A DNA stretch of 64,000 bases. It comes from Xanthobacter sp. NM-25 (GTDB lineage: Bacteria; Pseudomonadota; Alphaproteobacteria; Rhizobiales; Xanthobacteraceae). Below are positions 25,212 through 33,542 of the stretch, piece by piece. Position numbers and translations under genes: made by a program. The stretch is taken from the NCBI RefSeq assembly GCF_022138605.1, contig NZ_JACBFS010000006.1:62001-126000 (forward strand). Direction: 5' to 3'. The stretch's first letter is position 1, and each line of letters starts with the position of its first letter. The notes beneath the pieces are model-generated. The model saw only the letters and a list, made by a program, of their open reading frames with translations, had not been told where the DNA came from and searched no databases.

Positions 25212-26903
25212 TCATATATTTTCTAAATGTTGGCGGGAGTGGCCGGATGTCCGCGACATGAAGTAGGTCGGACCCCCTCTCCGCCACTTCGGTATAAAGC
25301 CGGGAACGCCGGTTCCCGCCGTTTTCCCTCCTTTGGTGGCTACCAGCGTTCGCAACAGGACGTTTTTGTTCCCTTTGATGTAGATCGCGTCATCCGCGAC
25401 CTCGACGTGCTGGGCAAAGGCCCGGACGTGTTCCCGCCGATAGCCGCCCTTTCCAAGCCGGAGCCGGGTGCGTGCTTCGCTCGCCAGTTCCCGCACGGCT
25501 GCCCCTGTGAGACGCTGGTGGGTGGAGCTTGCGAGCATGGCTTCGATCCGCGTGGCGTCGGCCCGCGCCTGATCCCGAAGCGCCGTGAGGCCCGCAATGC
25601 GCTCGCCAAGGGAAGACTCGGCCGGGTCGAGCGAACCGGCTTCAATGGCGTCGTAGAGGCGCTTGAGGCGGTTGTCGGCTTCGGCCGCGCGATGGTTCAA
25701 CTCGGCGATATGCTGGCTGCGCCGCTCGACGCCCTCCTGCCGGCGATCAAGAAGCGAGGCGAGCACGCCTTCGATTCGCTCGGGGTCGAGCAGCCTTTCC
25801 TCGATATGGCTGACCACGATGCGGTCGAGCTTATCCATGGGGATTGCGCGGCCCTTGCAGCCCGTGTCGCCCTGCCGCGCCCGTATCGAGCAGGCATAGT
25901 AGCGATAGCGGCCGTTCTTGCCGGTGCGCAGCGTCATCGCGCCTCCGCAATTGCCGCAATGGCAAATGCCGGTCAGCAGGTTCGGGCCGCTCACGACGCG
26001 CGGCGGCGTCACCTTCGGGTTGTTGACCTTCAAGCGGTTCTGAACGGCCTCGAATATCTCAAGGTCGATCAGCGGCGGTACTGCGACGGTGACGATTTCA
26101 TCCTCGGGCTTCACTACGCCCTTGTTGGAGCGGCGATTGAAGCGATGCTCGCCGATATAGGTGCGTCGGGTCAGGACACGGTGAAGCTGGCCGATGCCCC
26201 AACGCCCGCCGTTGCGGGTGAACATGCGGTGCTTGTTCAGGTGGCTGACGATGTTCTTGACGCCCATGGGGCCGGACGTGCCATCGCCCTCCGATGCAAG
26301 GCGGAAGATCAGCCGCACGGTTTCGGCATGAAGCGGGTCGATCTCCAGCTTCTTCTTTGTCTTCGCGCCGCGCTGTTCGGCATCGACCACACGGTAGCCG
26401 ATAGGCGGCAGCGAGCCGTTCCAGAAGCCTTGCCGCGCGTTCTCCTTCAAGGCCCGCATGACGTGCTTGCCGTTCTCCTTCGACTGGTATTCGTCGAACA
26501 GCGCCATGATCTGCCGCATCATAACGTGCATGGGATCGTCGCCCATTTCCTGCGTGATGGAGACCAGCTTGACGCCGTTCTTGGCGAGCTTCCTGACGTT
26601 GAACTCCAGCTCGAAGTGATCGCGGAAGAACCGGCTGAACGAATGGACCACGACAACATCGAAGGGCGCGGGCTTGGACGTGCCGGCCTCGATCATCCGT
26701 TGAAACTCGGGGCGGCGGTCATTGGTGGCCGAAGCGCCGGCTTCCACGAAGGTTTCGACAAGCTGGTAGCCGCGTGAGGCGCAATAGGCTTCGCCCTGCT
26801 TGCGCTGGTCAGGGATCGACACGTCATGCTCGGCCTGCCGCGTCGTGGAGACACGCAGGTAGAGCGCGGCGCGCAAAGCGACATGGGGACTTTGCATATT
26901 CAT
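25212..26903 (-). CDS. Large serine recombinase at the left end of the conjugative element
   Basis: A 563-residue protein with a resolvase catalytic domain (YLRVSTTRQ with Ser19; SFSRFFRD with arginines), a recombinase domain (GYRVVD...IFRLASEG), a zinc-ribbon (CHCGNCGG...YYACSIRARQGDTGC) and a coiled-coil C-terminus. This is the full architecture of integrases of phages and conjugative elements that need no host factor. The 3' end lies about 95 bp from the tyrosine-integrase start, and the attachment site should be in that gap. It overlaps the next gene upstream (HTH) by 4 bp, so recombinase and toxin-antitoxin genes share a transcript. Confidence 0.95.
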   Translation of the reverse strand: MNMQSPHVALRAALYLRVSTTRQAEHDVSIPDQRKQGEAYCASRGYQLVETFVEAGASATNDRRPEFQRMIEAGTSKPAPFDVVVVHSFSRFFRDHFELEFNVRKLAKNGVKLVSITQEMGDDPMHVMMRQIMALFDEYQSKENGKHVMRALKENARQGFWNGSLPPIGYRVVDAEQRGAKTKKKLEIDPLHAETVRLIFRLASEGDGTSGPMGVKNIVSHLNKHRMFTRNGGRWGIGQLHRVLTRRTYIGEHRFNRRSNKGVVKPEDEIVTVAVPPLIDLEIFEAVQNRLKVNNPKVTPPRVVSGPNLLTGICHCGNCGGAMTLRTGKNGRYRYYACSIRARQGDTGCKGRAIPMDKLDRIVVSHIEERLLDPERIEGVLASLLDRRQEGVERRSQHIAELNHRAAEADNRLKRLYDAIEAGSLDPAESSLGERIAGLTALRDQARADATRIEAMLASSTHQRLTGAAVRELASEARTRLRLGKGGYRREHVRAFAQHVEVADDAIYIKGNKNVLLRTLVATKGGKTAGTGVPGFIPKWRRGGPTYFMSRTSGHSRQHLENI

Positions 26904-27289
26904 AGCGCACTTCCTTTCGCGGCCCGGCGCTCGATCAGCGGCAGTTCCAGCGCCACGCGATCATGCAGCACTTTGGGAACGACCTTCTGGCCCTCGCCGG
27001 GGTCCATGCGGACGAGGCCGTAGTTCGCCATCGTCTTGAGGGTTCGGGACAGGCTGGGCTTCGACCGCCCGGTGATCCGCGACAGTTCCTCCAACGAGCC
27101 GGGCGATTGCTCGTAGATGACGCGCAGCAACTCCCGGTTTCCGCTGGACAGGATTTGCGCGAAGGATTCCGTGGACGTGAACCACACCTTCGGGTCGCCG
27201 GGTGCGGGCTTTTCCTCGCCCTTGGCAATCCGCATGGTGCGGGCCTTCATTTCTTCATAGTCGGCAATCCCGACTTTCAAGGTGGTCAT
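26900..27289 (-). CDS. HVO_A0114-like HTH antitoxin/regulator
   Basis: A 129-residue protein with a winged HTH in its C-terminal half (GSLEELSRITGRSKPSLSRTLKTMANYGLVRM), of the MarR/HVO_A0114 type. Such proteins are regularly encoded next to DUF6516 proteins as a toxin-antitoxin pair. It overlaps the DUF6516 gene by 4 bp upstream and the recombinase by 4 bp downstream. Its role is probably antitoxin and autoregulator, keeping the element stable. Confidence 0.75.
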   Translation of the reverse strand: MTTLKVGIADYEEMKARTMRIAKGEEKPAPGDPKVWFTSTESFAQILSSGNRELLRVIYEQSPGSLEELSRITGRSKPSLSRTLKTMANYGLVRMDPGEGQKVVPKVLHDRVALELPLIERRAAKGSAL

Positions 27290-27639
27290 GTTACGCCTCG
27301 CTCCTTCAACACCGCGTCCACCGCCTGCCAGAAGTCGGCCAGCAGCGTGGCCGCGTCCTCGTAGGCGTAAGGCTTCACGGTCTGGAGGCGATGCCGATGG
27401 TCCATCGGCTCGCCCCTCCTGCCTCGGCCGACCGGATGGGCGTTATCGAAGCCGACCAGCCGCTCGCCCGAAGGCCCGTGAAGCGTGAGCGAGTAATCGA
27501 GGCCGTGCGGCCTCGAAGGCGATGCCGGAACGCGGGTGACAACAAACTTCACCCAATGGCCGCCCTCGGGATCGACAACGAGCACCTGCCCGTCGAGGTC
27601 CAGAAGCGTGTCGAGGCTCGGGTCACGATCCTCGCTCAT
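27286..27639 (-). CDS. DUF6516-like putative toxin
   Basis: A 117-residue protein. The pattern HWVKFVVTRVPASPSRPHGLDYSLTLHGPSGERLVGFDNAHPV...DHRH matches the DUF6516 family, with its conserved Y-S-L-T-L-x(n)-R-x(n)-FDNAH core. These are paired with HTH antitoxins and assumed to be toxins (possibly nucleases); the mechanism is unproven. It is translationally coupled to both neighbours by 4-bp overlaps. Confidence 0.75.
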   Translation of the reverse strand: MSEDRDPSLDTLLDLDGQVLVVDPEGGHWVKFVVTRVPASPSRPHGLDYSLTLHGPSGERLVGFDNAHPVGRGRRGEPMDHRHRLQTVKPYAYEDAATLLADFWQAVDAVLKERGVT

Positions 27640-27956
27640 GGCTTGCTGTTACCATCTGTTGTTAATGTCTGCAAGTCCTGATTGTCGGGATCGTCGATTG
27701 GGCCGAACAGCCGGTCGAGCACATCGCCGAAATACCGCTCGAAGATTTGCAGTTCTTCCTCTGTGATCGGCACCTTCTCGGGCCAGTTGTCGAAGACAGG
27801 CAACGACTCCACATCGACGATGCGAAGCGGCGACCTGCGGCGCTCCCGGCCGTCCGGCGTAGGTTCGTCGGCATAGTCGAAAAGGTCGTTGGGAAGTGTC
27901 TCGGGGACCGGCTGTCGCGGTCGCCCTTTGCGGGCGCGACGGCGCTCTGCGCACAT
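27636..27956 (-). CDS. Conserved-type hypothetical protein, first gene of the recombinase operon
   Basis: A 106-residue protein, arginine-rich at the start (MCAERRRARKGRPRQP) and acidic afterwards (ITEEELQIFERYFGDVLDRLFGP). It has no known domain. A strong AAGGAGG lies five bases before the ATG. It leads the transcript that includes the toxin-antitoxin pair and the recombinase. It is preceded at about 50 bp by a palindrome-containing element also found in front of the RdfS-like gene, so its expression may be tied to excision control. Confidence 0.6.
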   Translation of the reverse strand: MCAERRRARKGRPRQPVPETLPNDLFDYADEPTPDGRERRRSPLRIVDVESLPVFDNWPEKVPITEEELQIFERYFGDVLDRLFGPIDDPDNQDLQTLTTDGNSKP

Positions 27957-28009
27957 GGAATCCTCCTTGGCTCGGTGTGGATTCCGGGGCGCTCAAGGCC
28001 CCGGAATTT

Positions 28010-28078
28010 GGCGAACCATGGAGGGCAGTCGGCGGGCTGTAGCGTGCCGCATTTGCGTCTATGCGCTGGCGGCACCCC
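28010..28078 (-). promoter_or_regulatory. Shared regulatory element, copy A
   Basis: A 68-69 bp sequence that recurs at 49098-49167 with about nine mismatches and no gap. It contains GTGCCGC (28044-28050) and its inverse GCGGCAC (28069-28075) with 18 bases between. Each copy ends about 50 bp before the ATG of the gene it precedes, which fits an operator or promoter. Confidence 0.6.
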
Positions 28079-28091
28079 TGCGGGTTGGGAC

Positions 28092-28313
28092 TTAGCTTGC
28101 GGCGCGTCGTGCCTTGGCGAAACCGCGATCCGTGGCGATGAAGCGTTCAAGCATCGGCACGATGAGCCTGACAGGATCGGCGGCGGGCTGGCCCGTCTCG
28201 CGAGCCAACACCTCGGCGTAGGCGGCCAGATCGCGGTGGAGCGGCGCGGGAAGTTCCACGGTGATCTTCACGGGCTTGTCGTCGGGTAGCGGGCCGAGTT
28301 TGAGCTTGGTCAT
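28092..28313 (-). CDS. DUF2274 family protein
   Basis: A 73-residue protein (MTKLKLGPLPDDKPVKITVELPAPLHRDLAAYAEVL...) typical of DUF2274, the small gene that follows trbI in alphaproteobacterial conjugative elements. Residues 15-50 resemble a ribbon-helix-helix, so it may bind DNA. It begins two bases before the trbI stop region and closes the trb operon. Confidence 0.8.
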   Translation of the reverse strand: MTKLKLGPLPDDKPVKITVELPAPLHRDLAAYAEVLARETGQPAADPVRLIVPMLERFIATDRGFAKARRAAS

Positions 28314-28315
28314 GG

Positions 28316-29452
28316 TCAACCTCCTGTCGGCTCGAACACAAGATCGCGGGTGACAATGATCCTGACCGGGAAGCCGGGCCGGATGGTCAGCGTTGGCGCA
28401 ACCTGCAACTGGCGTTGCACGATCTGCTGGCCCGCCTGATTGACGGTATCCTGCGCCCCGTCGCGGATGGCCCGGATAAGCCGGTCTTCGTCGCTGGTCG
28501 CCAGCTCCGTGCCGACTGCAAGCAGCGTGGACAGCCCTGCGGCCTTCATCAGATCCCACCAATGATAATCGACGCCATCCTCAAGGCCGGCGTAGCCGCT
28601 GGCGTCCGCACCCGGCAGGCGCTCCAGAACGATGGAACGGCCGCCCGGCAGGATCAGGCGGCTCCACACCAGCAGGACGCGGCGCTGCCCGAAGGTCACG
28701 CCGTCATCATATTGGCCGATGATCCGCGTGCCCTGCGGAATCAGGAGCAGCGAGCCGGTCGGGCTGTCATAGACGTTCTCTGTCACCTGCGCGGTGATCT
28801 GGCCGGGCAGATCGGAACGGATGCCGGTTATCAACGCGGCGGGGATCACGGCCCCGGCCTGAAGAATATAAGGCGAGGCCGGCGGCGCGACGCGATCCGG
28901 GGCGACGGTCTGCCGGTCCACCGGCCCGTTGAGAAACGCCGCGTGGCGATCCTGTGTCGCGGGCTGCCCGCCGAGGCCAAGCCCTGCAAGGCTGGGCATG
29001 GCCGTTCCTGCCGGCGCTCCCGTGCGCGGGCCGGACTGGAAGAACACGTTGCTCAAGCGCGCGGCTTCTTCCTCGGCGCGTCGGCGTTCTTCCGCTGGAT
29101 CGACGGCGGGCGTCGCCATGACGGGCGGCGCAACCGGCTGGCCCCGGTTCTGCGCGTCGAGGATCGGACGGCCCAAATCTCCGGGTAGCGCAGGGCCAAG
29201 CACCGGACCGGTATAGTCGCGCGGCAGGCCGGACAATCCGTCCGCCGTGGGTCGGTTCTCGGTCGAATAGAGTTCTTCGCCTCCCGGTCCCCCTTCACGG
29301 GTCTGTAGCGCGTAGATCAGCGCGCCGCCTATCCCGAGAAGCGCGACGGCTCCGACGCCTGCCAGCATCTTGCGGGACAGGCGTGTGACGCGGGGCGGCT
29401 CGGCGCGCAGGCGCATGGTCGGAGCAGTATTGGCTATGGTGTTGTCGGTCAT
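28316..29452 (-). CDS. trbI: Conjugal transfer protein TrbI (VirB10-like)
   Basis: A 378-residue protein with a cytoplasmic start, one membrane helix (MLAGVGAVALLGIGGALIYAL, near residues 29-49), a proline-rich periplasmic linker and the VirB10/TrbI beta-barrel (LQAGAVIPAALITGIRSDLPGQ..., LLIPQGTRIIGQYDD). It spans both membranes and links the mating-pore core to the ATPases. It overlaps trbG by 4 bp (ATGA). Confidence 0.95.
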   Translation of the reverse strand: MTDNTIANTAPTMRLRAEPPRVTRLSRKMLAGVGAVALLGIGGALIYALQTREGGPGGEELYSTENRPTADGLSGLPRDYTGPVLGPALPGDLGRPILDAQNRGQPVAPPVMATPAVDPAEERRRAEEEAARLSNVFFQSGPRTGAPAGTAMPSLAGLGLGGQPATQDRHAAFLNGPVDRQTVAPDRVAPPASPYILQAGAVIPAALITGIRSDLPGQITAQVTENVYDSPTGSLLLIPQGTRIIGQYDDGVTFGQRRVLLVWSRLILPGGRSIVLERLPGADASGYAGLEDGVDYHWWDLMKAAGLSTLLAVGTELATSDEDRLIRAIRDGAQDTVNQAGQQIVQRQLQVAPTLTIRPGFPVRIIVTRDLVFEPTGG

Positions 29453-30450
29453 GACGGGGAGCCTCCGGTCACGCTGGCAGGCTGCGCGTCTGCCGCCTGC
29501 GTCGGGTTGGTGCGGACGATCCTGACGACCTGCTGGCGATTGCCGCTGCCAAGGCGCAGCTCGGCCGCGCCGAACAGGCGGTCCACGATCAGGACGTTCT
29601 GGTGGATGCGGGAATTGACGATCTGCGGCTCGCCGTTCGTGCCGAGCACGAAAATGGGCGGCATCTCGCCCTGCACAATCCCGGCCGGGAAGACGACATA
29701 GACGCGGCGTCCATCATCGAAGACGGAAACCGGCCGCCATGGCGGGCTGTCGCCCTGCACCTGCAAGCCATAGCGATAGTTCCGCGCAGCCTCGGGCGGG
29801 ATGATTGGCGCGGCCGGGACGGTCTGGCGCTGGCCGGCAGGCGGTGCCGGATAGGCCCATGCCACGGCGGGCATGTAGAGCGATTCCCGCGCGCGCAGCT
29901 CGATCATGTAGGTGCGTCGGTCGGTGGTAACGACAAGGTTGGTGGAAATGTCCGGCCGCGTCGGCTTCACGAGGATATGGACACGGCGGTTTGCGCCGCT
30001 GCCGCTCTCGGTGTCGCCGATGATCCAGCGGGCGGTGTCGCCGGCCGCGATCGGCCCCCCGCCTGTCAGGCTCTCGCCCGGCTCCAGCGCAATGGTGGTG
30101 ATCTGCCCGACTGCGGCATAGACCTGATAGAGAGCGCCTTCGGACCACGGATAAATCTGGATGGCGTTGTAGTAGCCTTCCCGGCGCGGCTCGACGCGGG
30201 CGGCTGCATTGGCGTTTTCGACACGGCCGGTCGGCGTGCCGGCGACGGTTCCGCCGCGCGCCACGGTCCATGCCGGGGGCACATGCAAAGGCCGGGGCGT
30301 CTCGTTGGTGACGGCCGTCTGCACGGTCGGCAGCGGCGGCACGCTGGCGTCATAGCTGAATTGCGGCGTCCGGTTGGTGGCGCAGCCTGCGAGCATGGTC
30401 GCCGAAAGCAGCACGGCCGCGATTGCCGGGGTGCGGGTGATCGTCCTCAT
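29449..30450 (-). CDS. trbG: Conjugal transfer protein TrbG (VirB9-like lipoprotein)
   Basis: A 333-residue protein. The start at 30450 gives a lipoprotein signal (AAVLLSATMLAGCATN, lipobox LAGC). The body matches VirB9/TrbG: YNAIQIYPWSEGALYQVYAAVGQITTIALEPGE, and a C-terminal beta-sandwich with FVLGTNGEPQIVNSRIHQNVLIVDRLF. It is an outer-membrane core component together with TrbI. It overlaps trbF by 4 bp. Confidence 0.95.
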   Translation of the reverse strand: MRTITRTPAIAAVLLSATMLAGCATNRTPQFSYDASVPPLPTVQTAVTNETPRPLHVPPAWTVARGGTVAGTPTGRVENANAAARVEPRREGYYNAIQIYPWSEGALYQVYAAVGQITTIALEPGESLTGGGPIAAGDTARWIIGDTESGSGANRRVHILVKPTRPDISTNLVVTTDRRTYMIELRARESLYMPAVAWAYPAPPAGQRQTVPAAPIIPPEAARNYRYGLQVQGDSPPWRPVSVFDDGRRVYVVFPAGIVQGEMPPIFVLGTNGEPQIVNSRIHQNVLIVDRLFGAAELRLGSGNRQQVVRIVRTNPTQAADAQPASVTGGSPS

Positions 30451-31136
30451 TGGCTCATCTCCCGCGACCACGAAATTGCATTGACGTAGATTCCAAGCGG
30501 ATTGGCGCGCAGACGCTCGGCGTCGCGCGGCGACTGGATGACGATGGTGAGGATGGCCGTCCATCGTTCTGTGGTGGAAAGCTGGCCGTTCTCGAAATGG
30601 CGCTCGGTCCACGCCACACGGAAGCTGTTGGGGGACGCACGGATGACGCTCGACACCTCGACGGCGACCTGCTGGCGGCCGACCTTGGCGAAGGGATCAT
30701 TGGCGCGGGCGTAGTCGTTCAATGCCGCCGCGCCGCGATCCGTGGTCCACTCATAAGCGCGAAGCCAGTTCTGGCGGACAATGATCGCGTCGGCCGGGAT
30801 CGCGCGCACCTGCTCGATGAAGCGGCCGAGATGGAAAGCGATCTGCGGATCGGTCGGGCGATAGTCGGCGTTCGCGGGCGCGACGGTCTGCGCCTGACCG
30901 AGATTGTCCACCTGCACCACCCACGGCACCACGGTCCCGCGTGCGGACTGCCAGACAAGGGCGGACGCGAAGCCGGCAGACAGGATCAACGAGCCGAACG
31001 CCATGTAGCGCCAGTTTTTCGCCTGCACGCGGGCCGAGCCGATACGCTCGTCCCAGACTTGCGCGGCGCGCTGATAGGGCGTCTCGGGTTCCGGCGATTT
31101 GCCGTAATGGGTGGCTGGTCGTTTGAAGATGCTCAT
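30447..31136 (-). CDS. trbF: Conjugal transfer protein TrbF (VirB8-like)
   Basis: A 229-residue protein with one N-terminal membrane helix (YMAFGSLILSAGFASALVWQ) and a periplasmic VirB8-fold domain (FHLGRFIEQVRAIPADAIIVRQNWLRAYEWT...WTAILTIVIQSPRDAERLRANPLGIYVNAISWSRE). It assembles the inner-membrane platform. It is coupled to trbL by a 4-bp overlap. Confidence 0.95.
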   Translation of the reverse strand: MSIFKRPATHYGKSPEPETPYQRAAQVWDERIGSARVQAKNWRYMAFGSLILSAGFASALVWQSARGTVVPWVVQVDNLGQAQTVAPANADYRPTDPQIAFHLGRFIEQVRAIPADAIIVRQNWLRAYEWTTDRGAAALNDYARANDPFAKVGRQQVAVEVSSVIRASPNSFRVAWTERHFENGQLSTTERWTAILTIVIQSPRDAERLRANPLGIYVNAISWSREMSQ

Positions 31137-32494
31137 GAGCGGTCACTTTCGGAAAGGTTGATGGAGGAACCGGAGCCGTGGCTGTCGCCCGAGCGGACGG
31201 CATGGGCGGTCATGGTCGCGCCGTGGCTCATGGCCTGCGAGCGCCGCATCCGCTGCGCCCATGCGGGCGGGCTGCCGGCCGGGCCGGATGCTGCTGCGAC
31301 AGGATGGGCGCTAGCGCCGCCGACCGTGCCTGCGGTGGATGAACCGCCCGTCACACCGAAGGCCGCGCGTGCGCCACCGGAAAAGCTGGATTTGACGGAT
31401 TCGGCGGCTTTCGAGACGGTGCGCTTCAAGGGAGAGACGGCCGCCGATCCTGCGGCGCGGGCAACACCGCCAAGGCCGGAGGCGACGCCGGCCGCGCCGG
31501 ACTGGCCGAGCGCGCCGACGCTATAGGCTGCGGTTGCCGCGCCCGCGGCCGTCGCGCCGCCGCGGACGGCCGTGGCCCCACCGGACAGGGCGGCAGCACC
31601 GCCCTTGGCGGCGAGCATGGCCCCGCCGCCAGCGGCAACGCCTGCACCTGCGACGGCAAGCCCGGTTCCCACGGCTGCGCCCGCGCCGAGCTGCGGGCCG
31701 CCAGAGACGATGCCGTTGGCAATGCCGGGGCCGAAGATGCCGAGGCCGAGCAGCGACAGCGCGGCGAGCACAATCGCCATGGCGTCGTCGATGGTCGGGG
31801 TCGCCCCGCCGAAACCGGCCGTGAATTGCGAAAACAAGGTTGAGCCGATGCCGATGATGACGGCGAGCACCAAGACCTTGATGCCGGAGGACACCACGTT
31901 GCCCAAGACCTTCTCGGCCATGAAGGCGGTCTTGCCGAAAAGGCCGAAGGGGATCAGCACGAAGCCGGCGAGCGTGGTCAGCTTGAACTCGATAAGGGTG
32001 ACGAAAAGCTGGATGGCGAGGATGAAGAAGGCCAGCACCACCAGCGCCCATGCAAACAGCAGGCACGCGATCTGGATGAAGTTCTCGAAGAAGGCGATCC
32101 AGCCCATCAGGTCGGAAATGGAGTCGAGCAGCGGGCGGCCAGCGTCGAGGCCGGCTTGCGCCACGCGACCCGGCCGCATCAGGTCGGCAACGGAAAAGCT
32201 CGTTCCCGATGCCATCAGGCCGAGGCCGGCGAAGCTCTCGAAGACGATGCGCGCGAGGTTGTTCCAGTTGGAAATGATGTAGGCGAAGACGCCGATGAAC
32301 AGGGTCTTTTTCACCAGCCGCGCGATGATGTCGTCATCCGCACCCCATGCCCAAAAGAGCGCGGCAAGCGTCACGTCGATGACGATCAGCGTCGTGGCGA
32401 TAAAGGCGACCTCGCCGCCGAGCAGGCCGAAACCGCTGTCGATGTAGGAGGTGAAGACCCCAAGGAAATTGTCGATGACGCCCGTGTTGCCCAT
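31133..32494 (-). CDS. trbL: Conjugal transfer protein TrbL (VirB6-like)
   Basis: A 453-residue polytopic inner-membrane protein with about six hydrophobic segments in its first 270 residues. A long alanine/glycine-rich low-complexity tail follows (GGAMLAAKGGAAALSGGATAV...). This two-part layout is typical of TrbL/VirB6, the channel component. The tail length varies between elements. Confidence 0.9.
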   Translation of the reverse strand: MGNTGVIDNFLGVFTSYIDSGFGLLGGEVAFIATTLIVIDVTLAALFWAWGADDDIIARLVKKTLFIGVFAYIISNWNNLARIVFESFAGLGLMASGTSFSVADLMRPGRVAQAGLDAGRPLLDSISDLMGWIAFFENFIQIACLLFAWALVVLAFFILAIQLFVTLIEFKLTTLAGFVLIPFGLFGKTAFMAEKVLGNVVSSGIKVLVLAVIIGIGSTLFSQFTAGFGGATPTIDDAMAIVLAALSLLGLGIFGPGIANGIVSGGPQLGAGAAVGTGLAVAGAGVAAGGGAMLAAKGGAAALSGGATAVRGGATAAGAATAAYSVGALGQSGAAGVASGLGGVARAAGSAAVSPLKRTVSKAAESVKSSFSGGARAAFGVTGGSSTAGTVGGASAHPVAAASGPAGSPPAWAQRMRRSQAMSHGATMTAHAVRSGDSHGSGSSINLSESDRS

Positions 32495-32496
32495 GG

Positions 32497-32763
32497 TCAG
32501 CGCGCCTCGCTGCGATCACGGCCGAGGAAGCGGTCGCGGGATTCAGCCCATGCGGCGAGGCAGCCGGCGTCACTTGCCGCCGCCTCGCCGAGCTGCTGGC
32601 AGCGGCGCAGGGTTTCGCGCAGGGGATCGGCCGGGGGCTGGAGGGCCGGCGCTGGGGGTGGCGCGGAAGGCTCGTCCTTCCGCGCCATGTCGATTGCGGT
32701 CGCCGTGACGGCGATGGCGATGAACACCACGGCCCCGAGCCGCACCAGCATCTTGCCGTCCAT
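32497..32763 (-). CDS. trbK-alt: TrbK-alt, putative entry-exclusion protein
   Basis: An 88-residue protein: one membrane segment (VRLGAVVFIAIAVTATAIDM), a proline/alanine linker and a small C-terminal domain with a cysteine pair (RRCQQLGEAAASDAGCLAAW). Its position between trbJ and trbL and the C-x(14)-C pattern fit the TrbK-alt family, which is thought to block redundant transfer into the same cell. The function is from family knowledge. Confidence 0.8.
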   Translation of the reverse strand: MDGKMLVRLGAVVFIAIAVTATAIDMARKDEPSAPPPAPALQPPADPLRETLRRCQQLGEAAASDAGCLAAWAESRDRFLGRDRSEAR

Positions 32764-32777
32764 GGCGAGCCTCCCGG

Positions 32778-33542
32778 TCAGTTGTTGCCGTTGTTGAACA
32801 TCTGCGCATTGCCCGGCTGGTAGCCGGTGCCGGGCGTCAGGAACCGCTCGCGCTGGATGCGGCCCTGTTCGGCGGCAGTCGCGCGCTCTGCCTCGGTCAG
32901 CGCGTCGGCGCGGCCGTTCGCGGAAATGACCGCAATCAGGTCGGAAAGCTGCTGCGACTGGAGCGCAAGAAGCTGGTTGCCGGCCTGCGTGGCTTGCAAT
33001 GCCCCGGTCGCACCCTGACTTTGGCCGACCAGCGCGGACATTTCGGCGCGGTTGCTGTCGATGTTGCCGACCGCGCCGGCCTGAACGCGCATGGCGTCCT
33101 GCAAGCCGCCGACCGTGTTCTCCCACCGGCCGCGCGCATCGGCGACAAGCTGGGCGTCGGTCGCCGATAGCGAGACATTGCCATATTGCTGCTGGAACAC
33201 TTGGTCGATCTGCCCGACCTCGAAAGCGATGTTCTGGGCTTGGCCGAGAAGCTGCTGCGTGCGCTGGACGTTCTGCTGGAGCTGCTGGAGCGAGGAATAT
33301 GGCAGGCTCGCAAGATTGCGGGCCTGATTGATGAGCATCTGCGCTTCGTTCTGGAGGCTGGTGATCTGGTTGTTGATCTGCTCCAGCGTGCGTGCGGCCG
33401 TGAGCACGTTCTGCACGTAGTTGGTCGGGTCATAGACGATCCATTGCGCATGTGCCGGGCTTGCCAGCATGGGCGAAAGCGCGGCGGGCACGGCAAGCGC
33501 CAGCGCGAGGGCCGAGGCCCCGACGATCTTGGTATAGGTCAT
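32778..33542 (-). CDS. trbJ: Conjugal transfer protein TrbJ (VirB5-like)
   Basis: A 254-residue protein with a signal peptide (SALALALAVPAALSPMLASPAHAQ) and a long alpha-helical body rich in glutamine and asparagine (TLEQINNQITSLQNEAQMLINQARNLASLPYSSLQQLQ). This is the VirB5/TrbJ minor pilus-tip protein. It overlaps trbE by 4 bp. Confidence 0.95.
   Translation of the reverse strand: MTYTKIVGASALALALAVPAALSPMLASPAHAQWIVYDPTNYVQNVLTAARTLEQINNQITSLQNEAQMLINQARNLASLPYSSLQQLQQNVQRTQQLLGQAQNIAFEVGQIDQVFQQQYGNVSLSATDAQLVADARGRWENTVGGLQDAMRVQAGAVGNIDSNRAEMSALVGQSQGATGALQATQAGNQLLALQSQQLSDLIAVISANGRADALTEAERATAAEQGRIQRERFLTPGTGYQPGNAQMFNNGNN

Noticed and set aside
25227..26777. 516-residue plus-strand frame opposite the serine recombinase
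   Set aside because: Antisense shadow of a gene with intact catalytic and zinc-ribbon motifs.
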